Shown in pieces: positions 10,089 to 21,309 of a stretch of 64,000 bases of DNA. A model generated the notes under the pieces. It had not been told where the DNA came from. It saw nothing but the letters and a program-made list of their open reading frames with translations, and did not search any database. The DNA lies in contig JABAKD010000014.1 in assembly GCA_012845835.1 (NCBI GenBank), positions 5,670,396-5,734,395 of the forward strand. The letters run 5' to 3'. The DNA is from Undaria pinnatifida (lineage: Eukaryota; Sar; Phaeophyceae; Laminariales; Alariaceae). How positions within the stretch are numbered: position 1 is the first letter of the stretch; every line of letters begins with the position of its first letter. A program made the translations under genes and the position numbers.

Positions 10089-11105
10089 CTGGGCCGGCCA
10101 AGACGCCGTGAATCAACCAATATCGCTGTGCCAAACAATCAGTTTTTGGAGTTCGGGGACCTGAAATTTTGACACGTGATCTAGAGCACGCCCATAAAAA
10201 AACACTACTTGTAGTTGCAAATCGCAAAAAAAAAAAAAAATGCTGGACTGTTCGTCCGTTTTATGATCATGGATTTCGTTCGGCCGGGCCCGTATGTCGG
10301 CAAGATTTTTTTTTTTTACAATTTCCAAGTAGTATTTGTTCAAGATTGCCCCAAATCGCGTGTCAAAATTTCAGGTCCGAACTCCAAAAGATGAGTGGAG
10401 CACAGCGACATTTTTTATTTTCTCCATTTTTGTCGAAAACACTTGACTTTTATATGGAATCGAGTTTTGGCTATATCTCTTGATGAGTGGCGAATTGGGC
10501 AATGAGACTTATATCGATGTTCTTCTAGAGCTATCCCACGGTAGGGTTGAAGCAGAAAGTCCTTGAGCTCCTCACATGAGGAGCTCAATATCTTACCCGA
10601 AAAATGACTTCGAAGGCATTCGTTCGAACCCGATCAAGCTTCTATGACTTCGTAGTCCTGAAAATAAATGTACTCGTAAAGTTACTTTATTGCCCGGCAG
10701 TTTCTCACATAAGGAACTCAATCGCCCAGGAACTTTGTGGCGCAATCATACAACTGCAACCCCTACCGTTGGATGACTCTCTAGTAGAGTCTTCAGCAGA
10801 GTGTCTACCAAATTTCACCTTGATCGGGAACGAAGATTTCTATACGCGGACATTTTTGTTTTGTTTAGGTTGGAAAAGTTGGTGTTTTTGAGTTTTCGCG
10901 GATATCTCGGCGAGATCGAGTCGGCAAAAATATAGACTATTAATAGCCTTAAAAAGTTTCATATAAAGTACTCCATACTTTTTTTTGCATGTGTGCAATG
11001 TGGTGTCAGGCGTAACGCTTCCAATTTTCAAGTCCTAAGTCGTAAAAGCGGTGGCGGCAGAGCTTTCTGAAAAAATGGCGTTTTTTTGGCCGGTCAAGCC
11101 TGTTG
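10089..11105 (+). mobile_element. Non-autonomous element family I, split by a family D MITE
   Basis: CTGGGCCGGCCAAG at about 10089 and TTTGGCCGGTCAAGCC at about 11088 form inverted ends. The inside contains a large imperfect hairpin: CCTGAAATTTTGACACG at about 10160 against CGTGTCAAAATTTCAGGTCC at about 10360. The same element, in the same orientation with rearranged parts, occupies 14455-15192. I see no transposase, so it appears non-autonomous. Confidence 0.65.
10528..10779 (-). mobile_element. MITE family D, nested in family I
   Basis: It starts GAGCTATCCCACGGTAGGG and ends CCCTACCGTTGGATGACTC. The interior has AATGACTTCGAAGGCATTCG and ACTTTATTGCCCGGCAG. CTAG flanks both ends and may be a target duplication. 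Confidence 0.8.
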
Positions 11106-12548
11106 TAGCACATCTCAGCCGTCGACGCAAGCACACAGTCAACCACCTACCTAGGTCCTGAGTGAGCACGAGAGGGTGTATTTTCGGATCGCCCGCAACA
11201 AAATACATCTTGGTATGGGTAGACTATATAGGGTTATAGACCTAAATCAGTCGTGGTGGGGATACTATATCATAGGCACAGCACAACAGCACAGCCGTCG
11301 CTAGGTTCTCGCGAACAGCAGGACACTGCCAACAACTGGTTTGTCGTTAATTTTTGTGTGGGCTGTTTCGTGAGTAGTAGTAGTGGATGGTAGACGGTAG
11401 TTAGTTCGTACGTTGTGTAGTTGAGCTCCGAGATTTAATTTTCCAGGTCCAAAAAGCTAATCGGGAGATCTCGATCGAGATTGCCTCAAAGAAAAAACCA
11501 GCCTCTCGGTCAACTGTAGTAGTCTCGGTTTGAGATTATTTAAAGCAACACCCAAGATCAACCCAGACATTTCTTTTCTTTTTTGTGGCATGCAAACGGG
11601 TGCTGCTGCTGCTGATTGTGTTGTGGTATAGATAAGATATGGCTCTTGCTTAATTTTATTTCGAAAGGTGCACATTAAAAACTCGTTTTCGCTCTCGTAA
11701 AAATACAAGGGTCCTGTCTTATCTTTCCGGCGTGCTTTCGAATCGAGCTGAAGGGGCGAGGGACGGTGGTGAATGGAATGCCATTCTGACGTCCACGGCC
11801 GATGGGGACGTGAGTCAGAGAAGATGACGGGCGGTAAACCTTCTTGCTCATGAAAGAAGGGCTGCGCCGCCACAGCGTTGCACAGCAGCAGCGGCGACAA
11901 GAAAAGAGTAGTAGGATAAACCTCGGATTCCCAAACTCTCTCAACAGTCTCGATCGTGTATCGCGTTGCTTTCAAGAGGGAAGCATCACTGACGGTGTGT
12001 GCTGTGTGCACTACTGTGCGTGTTTTCTGCACGTATGTGAAGAGACAGCCGTGTTAGCTCTGCCCAACGACGACGTCTATCTACTCCACCCTCTGTCTGC
12101 GTATTCGTACGATATGGAGTTCTGCAGATTCTTCTTCTTGGGCGCTTCTTCGCAATTGATACCGCCTTGCGAAGGTATACTGCTTTGCCGTAGAGAGACG
12201 GCGAGAGACACAGCAGCAAGCAGTGTACTCGTCCAAGACCTGTGCTTCGTCGCTCACAACTATGAGTACTACTGCTGCTGCTGTCGTGTCACAAGCTACA
12301 TACAGCAGTATTACTATACGAAAGAGACTTGTCTATCAATAGACTACATTTGCCTATATCTTGATGAGAGTCGCAAGTATGGGCTAGCCCATACTGATTA
12401 GGTTCCCTATCCCAAAAGAGCGAGAGTGTCTCGAGAGTGCGAGCAAGTGCGCCAACAACGAGGATAACGACACAATGACAAACTGAACGAATATGAACCT
12501 TGCCTTGTGCGCTCACATGGCGCATGGCGCAAAACCAGAACCAACGGG
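11106..12548. other. Unassigned region with overlapping open frames on both strands
   Basis: A plus frame (ATG at 11850, to 12401) and a minus frame (11457-12032, no ATG at its start) overlap. The plus product is cysteine-rich with serine/tyrosine-rich segments. The minus product has no visible domain. Neither shows a recognisable family, and both contain triplet-repeat tracts (CAG/CTG). The region lies upstream of the NADAR gene and may hold its promoter or 5' leader. Confidence 0.3.
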
Positions 12549-12998
12549 TTTCGAGGACGATAAACTACTTCGTATAAATATGCGCGGGCTCCAACATGTT
12601 GGTTAGAACCAAAATCCTTCAGTATAACTAAGAAACCCAAACAAAGGTTGTCCCGCTCTGCCGCTCTCGCGCGGCTTGCTACGGCTTGCTTGCACGTACG
12701 CCTCCCACCAGTAGCGCTCTCCACTCGCCCCATCCCTCGAGCAAGACCAGCTCGTGGATCGCCATGTTCCTGGAGGACGATACACCACTTCGTATAATAT
12801 AAATATGCGAATATGCGCGGCTCCAACATGTTGATGAGAACCAAAATCCTTCAGTATAACTAAGAAACCCAAACAAAGGTTGTCCCGCTCTGCCCCTCTC
12901 GCGCGGCTTGCTACGGCTTGCTTGCACGTACGCCTCCCACGAGTAGCGCTCTCCACTCGCCCCATCCCTCGAGCAAGACCAGCTCGTGGATCGCCATG
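12549..12998 (+). repeat. 231-base tandem duplication reaching the NADAR gene start codon
   Basis: Two near-identical units (for example ACATGTTGGTTAGAACC at 12595 and ACATGTTGATGAGAACC at 12827) are 231-232 bases apart. Each ends with AGCTCGTGGATCGCCATG. The ATG of the second unit is the proposed start of the zinc-finger NADAR protein. The first unit's ATG opens only a short frame. Confidence 0.85.
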
Positions 12999-15930
12999 TC
13001 TAGTTTTTTTTTCAGGCTGTTCCCCAGACGACCGCCCACGCCCGAACGGGTCTGTAGTCTGGCCGGCTGCTCGCGTCCCTGCTTCTTAGAACCTTCAGGC
13101 CGAGTACACGACTTCTGCGGCCTCACTCACGCCCGAGCCTTCGACAGCAAGCGAGCTGCCGACCTTGACCGTCACAGGCGGGCTGGTCAAGACCCCAGTC
13201 ACGGCCACAGTAAGCGAGGGGGCGGCCCGGTGCCTGCAGGGTGTTTCAACGAGAACGAGGAATACTGGACTGAGGAAATGGTGCTGTTTTGGCATCCTCC
13301 GTCGGTGTTTTCGCAGTGGACTCCTGCGGCTTTTGTCGTCGACAATGTAAGTCTCGTGTGCGGCGGCCCTCGTGCACGCGCGGTTACAGCAGCAATAGGA
13401 CCTCGTGAGGCCTCCTTGCCATCCTAGTACTGCAGCACTAGATTGCAAGCATCAGAGTTTTGGTGTTTGAGGGTGAAAGGCGTTGTCTGACCAGCCCCAA
13501 TAGACCACAGCTTCCATTTTGATTGGCCAACCCCGCTCCCACCTTCAATATTTTTGGGGCTAGGTTAGGGCATAGGCTCCTGGTTGGATTTGTATCTGAT
13601 CCTGTCGAGGCCGTAAGCACGCAAGCTCGGACCGTAATCCCGTGACTTGCAACTAGTGCTTGCAGTTCTAGGATTGCAAGGAGCTGCGCCCCAGCAATAC
13701 TGTAGTACAATAGCAGGATGTGGTGGCACCGCTGGCCGCTCACCCTATACAGACGGTTGATGCTTGTTTTGAGATCGCGCTCCTCAGGATTTTGGGTCGT
13801 TGGGCCTGCGAGGGATGACTCAACACCACGGTCGTACCCAACGTAACCCTGAGAGTTTTCCCTATGCTAGACCGCCACGTACCGTATAACACGTAAGGTC
13901 GCGTACCCCCTCGGACAGATCTCAAAGCTGGCTATCTCGACAACCGGGGGGTTGTTGCAATCGCCGCGCGATGCGCCAACAGGAAGTATTCGACAAGGTC
14001 TCTCGACATCCACTGTTTTCGTATGATAAGAGTTTGAGTTTCAACTGTTCAATCGGTCGTACTCACAGCTGACGTTTTTCAATTTTTATAAAATAGTATA
14101 GTGTAGACGCGTGCCACGATAGAGGTATACCCCTTTTTGGCGAAAATGTTTTTCTGAATGACGGGGCTCCTTAACCCAAAATCGTCGGAAATCGGCCATT
14201 TTTGTTTTCATGATTCTCGTCGTGTACCTAGGTTGTGGGATTTCTCGTCCGGTAGGCGTTTTATTTGTCTCCAAATCAGATCTTCGGGAGAGGTCTTGAG
14301 CTCCCAAATCGAGGAACCTCAGAACTAAAAGTGGTGTATGCACCTCTATCGTGGCACGCGTCTGTATCCTCCTGTTTAGTGTGGGAAAGTTCGGCTCGGA
14401 CATTCGTCCTAGGGTATGTGCTGTCTTGCGTGTTACCAGGTATTTTGCAATGCGGTGCAGGCTGGGCCGGCCAAAAGAAGGGACGATGTTTTTAGAAAGC
14501 TATGCCGACACCGCTGTTACGAAGTAGGACTTGACAATCGGAAGCGCTACTGATGCCACGTTGCACATGCAGAACAATATAATATGTATATATGTATATA
14601 TATGAAACCTTCTGAGGCTTTGTTTTGTCCGACTCGATCTCGCCGATATATCCGCGAAAACTCAAAAGCACCAACTTTTCCACACTGAATCCGTATAGAA
14701 GTCTTCGTTCCCGATCAAGGTGAAACTTGGTGGAAACAATGCTGAAGACTCTAGACGAATATCGATGTAAGTTTCATTGCCAATTCGCCCCCCATCAAGA
14801 TATGTCACCAAAACTCGATTCCATATACCTGGTATGCGTCATGTTTTCGACAAGAGTGGAGAAAATTAAAAATATCGCTGTTCCCCGCTCATTTGTTGGA
14901 GTTTGGAGCTGAGATTTTGACACGCGATTTAGAGAAAGCTCATCAAAACACAACTTGGCGAGCTCAAAAAATGTATGAAAAATTGCCGACATACGACCGG
15001 TCAAAAGTTGCCCATGATATTGAAATTGACGAAAAGTCAACGAATTTTCAGTTTTTTTTTAGCTCGCCAAGTAGTGTTTTGGCGTGCTTGCTCTGAATCA
15101 CATGTCAAAATTTCAGATCCGAACTCCGAAAAATGAGTGGGGCACAGCGATGTTGGTTTATTGTGAGCGTCTTGGCCGGCCCAGCGTGTAGTCTGAGTAA
15201 ACGTCGCAAGTGTGAATTCGGACGAAAACCGCGACCTGCAGGTGTCTTACTCCTGCGCGGAACAGTATATGATGGCGCAGAAGGCGAAACTCTTCGGCGA
15301 CCTTGACGCCCTCAGGCAGATCATGGCTACCGACGACCCGAGTGCTCACAAGAAATTCGGCCAAGGCGTGCGGGGGTACCACCAGGGCGCATGGGACTGG
15401 GAGAAAAAAGCCATTGTCATGAAGGGAAGCTACGAAAAATTCAATCAGAATCCCGATATGGCGCAGCATCTACTCGACACCGGGGAGAAGGTGTGTATAT
15501 ACCAGGTATGTGTGTTTTACATGTGTATGTGTGTGCGCGTGTGTGAAGCCCATGTACCAGCGCGTGACACCCACGTACGGAACCCTACACCGTTTACTTT
15601 TTATTCAAGCGGTTAGTGCCAATTAACTAACTGGCATAATACTACGAATGCACGGATGGTAGCAAATACCAGAGGATGATATTGGCTGCTGCTCCACGGC
15701 ACGGCGTGCTTTCCCGCAGCCTCTTAAAGCCTGCGCGGACGCTTTCCGATTGTTACCGCCACAAGCAGATCTTGGCCGAGGCAAGCCCGCACGACACTGT
15801 TTGGGGGATAGGGCTCAAGGCGGACGACTCCGCAGCTTGGACAAAGGCCACCTGGCGAGGGCAGAACTTACTCGGCGAGGTCCTACAGGAAGTGCGCACT
15901 CGCATCCTCATGGATTGTTGCTCCGGCTGA
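12996..15930 (+). CDS. Zinc-finger NADAR-domain protein (three exons)
   Basis: Exons are 12996-13346, 15242-15490 and 15769-15930. Both introns are GT..AG and phase 0, and the product is 253 residues. Residues 20-45 form a Cys/His finger (C20, C25, C41, H45; core GRVHDFCGLTHA). Residues about 90-250 are a whole NADAR domain: EYWTEEMVLFW, FSQWTPAAF, SYSCAEQYMMAQKAKLFGD, then ASPHDTVWGIGL and WRGQNLLGEVL. NADAR proteins related to YbiA cleave N-glycosidic bonds. Reported roles are clearing damaged riboflavin intermediates and removing ADP-ribose from guanine; which applies here is unknown. The domain fragments join exactly at the splice sites, which supports the model. The start is the ATG closing the upstream tandem duplication. 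Intron 1 (1895 bases) carries a MITE and a family I element. Further 5' exons cannot be excluded. Confidence 0.85.
13440..14105. other. Intron 1 of the NADAR gene, non-repeat part
   Basis: No exon, RNA gene or known repeat family is recognised in this part of the intron. Short minus-strand open frames are present but lack protein-like motifs. Confidence 0.5.
14106..14362 (+). mobile_element. MITE family A in NADAR intron 1
   Basis: It runs from GACGCGTGCCACGATAGAGG to CCTCTATCGTGGCACGCGTC, 257 bases with matching inverted ends. Both ends carry the same compensating GTGCCACG/CGTGGCAC variant. This is an intact copy with the standard body. Confidence 0.9.
14455..15192 (+). mobile_element. Family I element in NADAR intron 1
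   Basis: The inverted ends are GCTGGGCCGGCCAA (about 14460) and TTGGCCGGCCCAGC (about 15173). The inside shares the GATCAAGGTGAAACTTGG, ATATCTC/CGCGAAAACTC and hairpin blocks of the copy at 10089-11105. Its right end lies 49 bases before the exon 2 acceptor, so it borders the branch-site region. Confidence 0.75.
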
Positions 15931-17021
15931 GGGCGTTCCTGATATTACAGGCCGCCACTCTGGGCGAAAATATATAAGGATCGTTTGGGTATTCGCATTA
16001 TTTGTACTCTAACGGTCCTTACACTCCCGTTCAGAGTGGCAGTACGTATGCTTTTTTTCTACTCCTTTTTTTTCTTTTCCGGATCTTGGTTAGTATGCCT
16101 CCTGGTAGCGAATGGTTACATGGTGCTTTTTGGGCCTCCTCGAAGTGATGGGATATGGCCTCGCCGCAATGGACGGCTTGAGATTTGTGCGGTATCATAT
16201 CGGTATCATATTGCTCGTACCAGAGGTATGACTTGAACTCCTCGTCGGTGTTTACGGTCCGAGGCAAACGCGTTTTTTGTCGGTCTATTAGTAGTTAGGA
16301 CCCTATAAGGCCACTTTTTAGTCTTAATCAAGTATTCTTAGTGTGATAAATTCCTTGACGGCTTTCCTTGACGGCTGTCCTTGACGGACGTCCTTGACGC
16401 TCGCCTGTCAAGAGGCAAGAAAAGTGCCGTCGATCGCCGTCCTTGGTCCGAGGGTTGTGTGATATCAGCCCTCGCGTGCGAACGCTGTCCTGTCTTCCTG
16501 CTCAATAGAACTAGTTACCCTTGTGGCACCCGGATATGACGGTGAAGTTTGTGGTAGGTTTGGTCCCATCAACCGACTGCGAGCAGTTTGAGCGCGCAGC
16601 AGTACAAGCAGGATCATATGCGGCACCCGTGTCGTGCGTCTTCTTGCGTTGTAGCTCGGACGCCAAGTTTTTATCAGGCCCCAGTCCAGTAGTGGCCGAT
16701 GCGCATTCGTCGTTTTTCGTCGCCATTTTTCCCCCTCTTGTGAAATACCTATAAGGTGATAGCACGTATCTGCTTTTTGTTTGTTTGTTGTTTAGGTGTT
16801 TTTTTTTGTTTCTTTTGTGTGTTTTTAATGTTGTGGTTATTTTTTTCAAGGTCATTTGTCCGGCTCTGATCCGAGGAGACCTAGCGGTGTGGAAAACCCC
16901 CGTTGACTCTCTCGTAGGCGGAAGGCACGTGCACGCCATGTATATAGATACGCGATCATGCGCTGTCTTCGAGGTGTGACGCGGATGTAGGCGACAGAGA
17001 TTGGACGGCAAAAAAAAAAAG
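15931..17021. other. Unassigned region downstream of the NADAR gene
   Basis: Open frames occur on both strands: minus 16031-16267 (contains EEFKSYLWYEQYDTDMIP), plus 16521-16754 and minus 16511-17011. Some stretches look protein-like, but none matches a family I know and splice sites do not connect them. At about 16350-16410 there is a short repeat of (CCTTGACGGC). No firm gene call. Confidence 0.35.
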
Positions 17022-17364
17022 GACTCTTGCTACGATAGAGGTAGCACTTTCTGGGCAAAAACGTTTTCTGGACAATGACGGGCCACCTTAACCCAAATTC
17101 GTCGGAATTTTGTCATTCTTGTTTCGCGATAGTTTTTTTTTTCCCACACCTGAGGCCATGGGTTCGTTCTTCCGGTTATACTTTAACGCCTTCACTACTG
17201 GAAAGCCTTCTTGGGGACAATTTTACTTGAAGTTAGTAAAGGGAGGGATTTTGGGGCTTCACAGGGGTTGAGTTTGCTCAAAATCAGTACTAAGACGAGG
17301 TATAGAGCTCGTCAAGTGTGGTTCATCGGCAAATTACTGACGCACCTCTGTCGGAGCGCGTGTC
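17022..17364 (+). mobile_element. MITE family A copy with nested family B
   Basis: The ends CTTGCTACGATAGAGG (about 17026) and CCTCTGTCGGAGCGCGTGTC flank the family body. It is interrupted at 17183-17271 by an 89-base TTAA-bounded family B element. Confidence 0.8.
17183..17271 (-). mobile_element. MITE family B (about 90 bases), nested in family A
   Basis: It begins TTAACGCCTTCACTACTGG and ends CTTCACAGGGGTTGAG. The core, with GGGGACAATTTTACTTG and AGTAAAGGGAGGGATT, matches the intact copy at 47981-48070. Confidence 0.75.
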
Positions 17365-17859
17365 AAAACCGCGAGCCCATAAATGGTTAGGGTGGTCGTG
17401 AGCGCCACGACGACGAAGCGTGCCGCAGACCATATACCTGGTATAGTACTATTATCTCTAGTAAGTGTTTTGTAGTTAGTAGCACGGAGGGAGCATAGCA
17501 CAACAAACTCTTCTTTTTTTTTTCATGCGATTTTAGTGTGGAATAAAATCAATCGACAAAACAAGCGACTGTTGACAACTGACGTTGGCGTTTCAGTGTT
17601 TCTCTTTGCTCGATCGATTCGCTTGCGATGAGATTTTAGATTTCTCCGTCTCGAAGCAAGGGTCTGTATCCACATGAAAGACATGTATATAAACTCTACG
17701 ATGAATAATCAGAACGGGGGGCACTGGGGGTGTCCTGACTGTCGTCGGGTGAACCGAACGTCTTAATGTGGAAAACACACACAGTAGTTCTCGTGAGTAA
17801 AGACAGGCTGAAAAGAAAAGAGGTCCCGTGAGCGTGAGCTGGCAAAGTTCGATGAACAC

Positions 17860-18030
17860 CAACGAGCAGAAGACATGCTGAGGTATATTGGCGCAATTTT
17901 CACGACGGCAGGGTGCGGGGAGGGGAGAAAGGAAAGGTATCTACCTGGGATCACGGCTTGTCCAGAAGGTCGCTGAGGGTAAAACCTCGTTGGCGTTGAG
18001 CTGGGAAAGTAAACGCGATTCATGACCAAA
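17860..18030 (+). mobile_element. SINE family F-related 3' part
   Basis: The segment GGGATCACGGCTTGTCCAGA with AGGTCGCTGAGGGTAAAACC is shared with 48780-48830. A G-rich tract precedes it, as in other family F tails. The tRNA-like head is not recognisable. Confidence 0.5.
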
Positions 18031-18039
18031 ATATGCAGC

Positions 18040-18639
18040 GCGCCCCCCCACTCCCCCTGCAGCGACAATGGGGATCAGAAGGAGCGTCTGACGATGCTTC
18101 GAGAGAGATGTGGTACATTGCTCCCGCCTTCAGTATTTAGGCACTCACTGCCGGACTGCCGTGTGAGGTCGGGCGTAACGTGTGCCAAAGGCACGGCCCA
18201 ATAACGCCGCTCGCTCGTGGGGTCGAGTACGTCTACAACCATATTTTGGTGTTGTGCACACAAAACAGAGAACGATTGGTGTTCTTGGTGTTTATTTGTG
18301 GTTGCTATTTCAACATTTGATTGCACCAAATAGAAAAAGTGGGTTTCTGGTATTCCTTAGGTTTTTTAGCGCGGTTGTGTTTTATCACACGGGGTGAGAT
18401 GCATTTTTACCAATCCGCCACAGGAGACAGAACGGAAACGGCTCGAGGATGCACCGGCAGCAGGCTGTACGCGGCGGTTGCTGCCCCCTCCTCCCGCCGC
18501 GCCCTTGATTGAGCACCGGGCCGAAAACATGGCTCTGTCTGGCGCTGTTCGTTCGCCCTTCGGCGGGGGCAGGAGGCTAGTGCTTCGGTAGTACTTTCGC
18601 TAAGCGATGCGTACGACGGGTTAGTGTAAGGTTAGAGGT
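18040..18639. other. No recognisable feature
   Basis: Overlapping short open frames occur on both strands without motifs. No repeat family defined here was recognised. Confidence 0.45.
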
Positions 18640-18885
18640 GAGTCATCCCACGGTAGGGGTTGTACGTTTTGGGCCAAAAAGTCCCCGGGCGATTGAGTTC
18701 CTATGTCAGGAACTGCCGGTCAATGAAGTAATTTCACGAGCACAATATATTTTTGGGCTAAGGCATAGAAGCTTGGTCGGGTTGTGCGAACGAATGCCTT
18801 CGAAGTAATTTTTCGGGTGAGATATTGGGTTCCTCATGTGATGAGCTCAGGGACTCATGCTGCAACCCCTACCGTGGGATGGCTC
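18640..18885 (+). mobile_element. MITE family D copy
   Basis: It runs from GAGTCATCCCACGGTAGGGG to CCCTACCGTGGGATGGCTC, 246 bases, with the standard interior (ATGCCTTCGAAGTAATTTTTCGG). Confidence 0.9.
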
Positions 18886-18975
18886 AGGTGGGGACACAGA
18901 GTGCCCCCTGCAAGTCTGCCAATTGAGCAGGTCCTTAACGGTAGGTCTCCAGGCTTCAATTGGGTGTCATGCCAC
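18886..18975 (-). repeat. Family G 3'-end fragment
   Basis: GGGGACACAGAGTGCCCCCTG and GTCTGCCAATTGAGCAGGTC are the reverse complement of the ends at 34505-34545 and 51265-51305. It abuts the family D copy directly. Confidence 0.6.
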
Positions 18976-19110
18976 GGCAGGGATGCACGTAATTTTTCCA
19001 TGGGGGGTACTTCCTCACTGTGAAAAGCTCTTAATAAAATGTTGACTTTTTGAGAAAAAAAAAATGGCAGTTTAGTGCAACCAGATGAACAATGACGCAT
19101 GCTGTTATAC

Positions 19111-19465
19111 GACACGTGCTACGATAGAGAGGTATATCTTTTTTTGGCGAAAAATGGTTTCTGAATGACGGGGCTCCTTAACCAAAGATCGTCGAAAAAA
19201 AAAAAGCGCCATTTTTTTTTTGCCCCTGATTCTCGTTCTGTAAGCTAGGCCATGGGATACTTCATCCAAGCAGCAGTTTTCTCTTTTCTCCCGATCAGTT
19301 TTTGGGAGAGAGATCTTAACCCGTTCGTTGGAACCCCAAAATCTCTCCCTATACTAACTTCAAGTAAATTTGTGCCCCCAAAAGGGTTTCCAGTTGTAAA
19401 GGCGTTAAGCTCCCAAATTGTGGAGCCGCTGGAAAAAGTGGTGCGCCTTTATCGCAGCACGCGTC
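19111..19465 (+). mobile_element. MITE family A copy with nested family B
   Basis: GACACGTGCTACGATAGAG opens it and TTATCGCAGCACGCGTC closes it. A 93-base family B element sits at 19316-19408 after AGAGATC. Without it the element is 262 bases, the normal family A length. Confidence 0.85.
19316..19408 (+). mobile_element. MITE family B, nested in family A
   Basis: TTAACCCGTTCGTTGGAAC begins it and TTGTAAAGGCGTTAA ends it. The core CTCCCTATACTAACTTCAAG and GGGTTTCCAGTTGTAAA match the copies at 47981 and 54040 in reverse. Confidence 0.8.
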
Positions 19466-19539
19466 CTACGATAGAGATATATTACAAGTAAGGTATACCA
19501 TTTTTGGCCATTTTGTTGTTATGCTGGGATAACGAACTC

Positions 19540-19844
19540 GACCCGTTCTACGATAGAGGTATCACTTTTCGTCTGAAAAGGTTTCTGAATGACGGGGCTC
19601 CTCAACCGAAGATCGTCGCGAAAAAAAAAAACGCCATTTTTTTTTGCCCCTGATTCTCGTTGTGTTATCTAGGCCCGTCGTGATATTTTTTTATCCGGGG
19701 TTGTACTCACTCGTTGCAGTTTTATTTTTCTCCACAGTAAAATCAGTTTTTTTTTTTGAGAGAGAGAGAGAAGTCTTAAGCTCCCGAATTGAGGAAAACC
19801 TCAGAAAAAAAAGTGGTGCACCCTCTACCGTAGCGGCACGCGTC
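19540..19844 (+). mobile_element. MITE family A copy
   Basis: CCCGTTCTACGATAGAGG opens the copy and CTACCGTAGCGGCACGCGTC closes it. A poly-T plus (GA)n tract expands the centre. Non-coding. Confidence 0.8.
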
Positions 19845-20097
19845 AGTTTCTTAACCCCATCTCACCCCCAGCATCGTCGGAATGACATGTATGTGCTTGT
19901 TTCATTAGCGAGATTTTTCGTTTTGTGTAGGCTATACCAGGAAGACGGGGTTCCTTTTCATCGGATTGCGCTTTCGGTTTTCTTAAACATCATTTTTTGG
20001 GGGTTACTAAGATGGTATAGAAATAAGCTTATAATATTAAGCGAGGAACTGCATAAACAACGCGTGTGCACCTTTACCTCTTGATACCTCTATCGTA

Positions 20098-20488
20098 GAC
20101 GCGTGCTACGATATACGTATTAAGGTATACCGTTTTTTGGCGAAAATGGTTTCTGAATGGCGGGGCTCCTTAACCCGAAACCGCGTGCTACGATAGAGGT
20201 ATTAAGGTATACCGTTTTTTGGCGATTTTTTTTTCTGAATGATGGGACTCCTTAACCCGAAAACGTTGGAAAAAAAATAATAATACAAGTAGAAAGCATT
20301 TTTTTTTGCATGATTCTCACGAGTCGTGTACCCAGGGGCCATGAAAATTTTCGTCCTCGTGCGGTAGTTACTTATCAGGTATATTTTTCTCCAGAATAAA
20401 TCACTTTTTGGGAGAGGGCTTTTAAGCTCCAAAATTGAGGAAGCTTCCGCAGAAAAAAAGTGGTGCACCCTCTATCGTAGCACGCGTC
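20098..20488 (+). mobile_element. MITE family A copy with duplicated left end
   Basis: GACGCGTGCTACGATATACG at 20098 is followed by a second CGCGTGCTACGATAGAGG at about 20183, each with the left body. The right end CTCTATCGTAGCACGCGTC closes at 20488. A fragment of another right end lies just before, at about 20083-20100. Confidence 0.8.
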
Positions 20489-20774
20489 CGAAATTAATCG
20501 AAATTGATCGAAGTTAATCTCATGGCCCCGGCTTAAAGCATAATACCAACAAGAACGCGCGAATAACGTTCCACCGACATTGACTATATACAGCTCTCCT
20601 CAGTTTTGGGCAGCCCCGTATAAGTCATGTTGTTTTTGGCCAATAATTACTACCCCTGTCCAAGCACGCGTCTTGCCCTTGTGCCGCATCGATCAGCTCA
20701 CCCCAACCGGCGGTGCTTGCCTCCTGCGGACTGTCTGGGACCAAGGCTGCGGTGTGCGTGTGTGTGGGGAGGGG

Positions 20775-21050
20775 GTATTCAGTTTGTGCATGGTCGTAGT
20801 CGTATGACCATAGACCCTCGCATCCCTGCTATGCCGGGACGGAGCACGTGGGGTTTTCACCAACCAGGCAGACATTGCTTGCACCACGCGCGAAGCGCCG
20901 TGAGGTGTTCGGCGAGTCGCATGAAGGGTGAACTGCAACCTTCCAAGAACCGCTCGTAAGATGGACTTCGGCACCTTATGCCAACTTTCTTGCTTATGGA
21001 TGACAGCGCCAATGAGTTATCTTTTGTTTTCTGGTGTGGCTACGGTTGGG
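20775..21050 (+). repeat. Duplicated segment L, plus-strand copy
   Basis: From TTCAGTTTGTGCATGGTCGT through CATCCCTGCTATGCC, CAGACATTGCTTGCACCACG and GGATGACAGCGCCAATGAG, this matches 58685-58918 in inverted orientation at high identity. The plus copy has about 46 extra bases between CTGCAACC and CTTTCTTGC. No domain is recognised in any frame. Confidence 0.75.
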
Positions 21051-21309
21051 GGGGGGGGGGGAAGCATTTTAGGGAATATTTTTAGGAGTTGGGCCCTGGG
21101 TCACTCGTGCGAGTGGCGTCGCATTTCCTTTGCGGTCTTGAGCTGTCGTGCTGGTTTAGTTCATCGACATGAATTCGCAATGGCATGGAAACTTATGAGC
21201 TGCTCCAAAAAAAAACTTATGAGCTGCTCCAAAGAAAACGCCTGACGTATTAGTTTTTTCTTCAATTAACCCCGTAGTGTCAGGGTGTAAAAAGTCACCC
21301 GTGCGAGTG

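Noticed and set aside
16511-16760. Glycosyltransferase-like reading of VKFVVGLVPS on the plus strand
   Set aside because: Only a few residues agree with such enzymes, no other motif follows, and the opposite strand is equally open.
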